From: an uncultured Bacteroides sp.
GTDB taxonomy: Bacteria; Bacteroidota; Bacteroidia; Bacteroidales; Bacteroidaceae
Assembly (NCBI GenBank): GCA_949288715.1
Contig: CASELH010000026.1
Span: 1-33,777 of the forward strand
Direction: 5' to 3'
DNA length: 33,777 nucleotides
In this document: in pieces, positions 33,354 through 33,777 of the stretch
Position numbering within the stretch: position 1 is the stretch's first letter
How the letters are laid out: every line of letters begins with the position of its first letter
The notes under the pieces: model-generated
Databases searched by the model: none
Seen by the model: the letters and a program-made list of their open reading frames with translations, nothing else
Told to the model about the DNA's origin: nothing
Position numbers and translations under genes: made by a program

Positions 33354-33355
33354 TG

Positions 33356-33568
33356 CTATCTTGTTTTTATGTTCGTAATCCTATCTTCTTTGACCTGTTC
33401 GGACAATCCTTTCAGTATCTCCACTTCGTTAGCCTCCAAGGGTATGGATGCCTCCCCATAAAAGAAATGGCGCAAGAGTTGCTGCGATGTGACGTGGTGA
33501 CGGTATGCGATGAAGCACACCGCCTCGTCCGCGCACAATTCTTCGGGCAATTCTGTATTCTGTTTCAT
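33356..33568 (-). CDS. Small hypothetical protein (70 residues)
   Basis: From MKQNTELPEEL, 70 residues, acidic to neutral, with no signal peptide or known motif: LCADEAVCFIAYRHHVTSQQLLRHFFYGEAS...LEANEVEILKGLSEQVK. I do not recognise a characterised family. It is judged real because a -7 box sits 24 bp upstream of its ATG and its stop is 2 bp before the flavin reductase start, as in an operon. The open frame extends 27 codons upstream of this ATG but across the promoter. Confidence 0.65.
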   Translation of the reverse strand: MKQNTELPEELCADEAVCFIAYRHHVTSQQLLRHFFYGEASIPLEANEVEILKGLSEQVKEDRITNIKTR

Positions 33569-33591
33569 TGTATTCTCGTTTCTATCTGATG

Positions 33592-33599
33592 CAAAATTA
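33592..33599 (-). promoter_or_regulatory. -7 promoter box of the small-ORF/flavin reductase unit
   Basis: TAATTTTG on the minus strand, 24 bp before the ATG at 33568. Confidence 0.55.
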
Positions 33600-33696
33600 C
33601 ACCGTAACGAGGAGGAACGCTGTAACCATAAGTGGGGGAAATGTACCATTTTTACTGAAATTGCAATCGGCGTAAACCATTGTCCGTGAAATGCTT

Positions 33697-33704
33697 TATC
33701 TTTG
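33697..33704 (+). promoter_or_regulatory. -7 promoter box of the truncated regulator gene
   Basis: TATCTTTG, 23 bp before the ATG at 33727. The divergent minus-strand box is about 100 bp away, so both genes share one control region. Confidence 0.6.
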
Positions 33705-33726
33705 TATCGGTTTAACAGGAAAGAAT

Positions 33727-33777
33727 ATGAGCAAGATATTGAAAGTACGAAATGTCAATGATTACAGCCGCTACCTC
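33727..33777 (+). CDS. Start of a probable AraC-family regulator (cut by the window edge)
   Basis: Seventeen codons, MSKILKVRNVNDYSRYL, run off the window without a stop. The beginning resembles the N-termini of Bacteroides AraC-type regulators that are often divergent from oxidoreductase genes, but 17 residues cannot prove this. A -7 box precedes the ATG, supporting a real gene start. Confidence 0.5.
   Translation, partial: MSKILKVRNVNDYSRYL

Overview
The window is ordinary chromosomal DNA from a gut-type member of the Bacteroidaceae (Bacteroides or Phocaeicola). The evidence is the recurring Bacteroidota -7 promoter box TAnnTTTG upstream of most transcription units, A/T-rich leaders instead of Shine-Dalgarno sites, a complete Na+-pumping NADH:quinone reductase operon, DUF5686 and DUF4469 proteins, and tRNA genes without an encoded CCA. 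No phage, plasmid, transposase, rRNA or CRISPR locus was found. The species cannot be fixed from sequence alone.

Layout. 1-4061: a Fur-family regulator, a CvrA-type cation/proton antiporter and an acyl-CoA synthetase on the + strand, ending at a bidirectional terminator shared with class II fructose-bisphosphate aldolase (- strand). 5086-7732: a long inverted-repeat intergenic region, then an HU protein, a 30-residue AURKAIP1/COX24 (bS22/mS38-like) ribosomal peptide and RNase E/G. 7737-11227: a hisG-hisD-hisC operon (- strand) preceded by a short leader peptide with a His-Arg-His4 run, a strong terminator and a matching antiterminator strand, i.e. a complete-looking histidine attenuator. 11271-12167: a divergent PP2C-like protein. 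12441-17388: a DUF5686 outer-membrane protein, RarA and a DUF4469 HU-like protein, in GC-rich coding style.

17415-23420: a convergent inverted repeat, then nqrFEDCBA (transcribed A to F on the - strand). 23531-26284: a secreted C1 aminopeptidase and a divergent outer-membrane beta-barrel protein. 26577-27298: tRNA-Gly(TCC), tRNA-Tyr(GTA) and ribH (- strand). 27358-29613: a membrane-anchored TPR protein divergent from recF and a DUF721/DciA-like gene. 29610-32629: a hexapeptide O-acetyltransferase, a DMT-family transporter and truA (- strand). 32745-33777: a flavin reductase with a small conserved-looking upstream ORF, divergent from the start of a probable AraC-family regulator that runs off the window.

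The most notable non-coding content is (i) the his leader/attenuator at 11030-11227 and (ii) a set of intergenic short tandem arrays with nearly constant period (22, 23, 22 and 20 bp) but different sequence at each locus, all lying on the promoter side of a gene. Two copies of a dispersed palindromic element (16399-16477 and 26348-26423) and several further inverted repeats occupy the gene ends.
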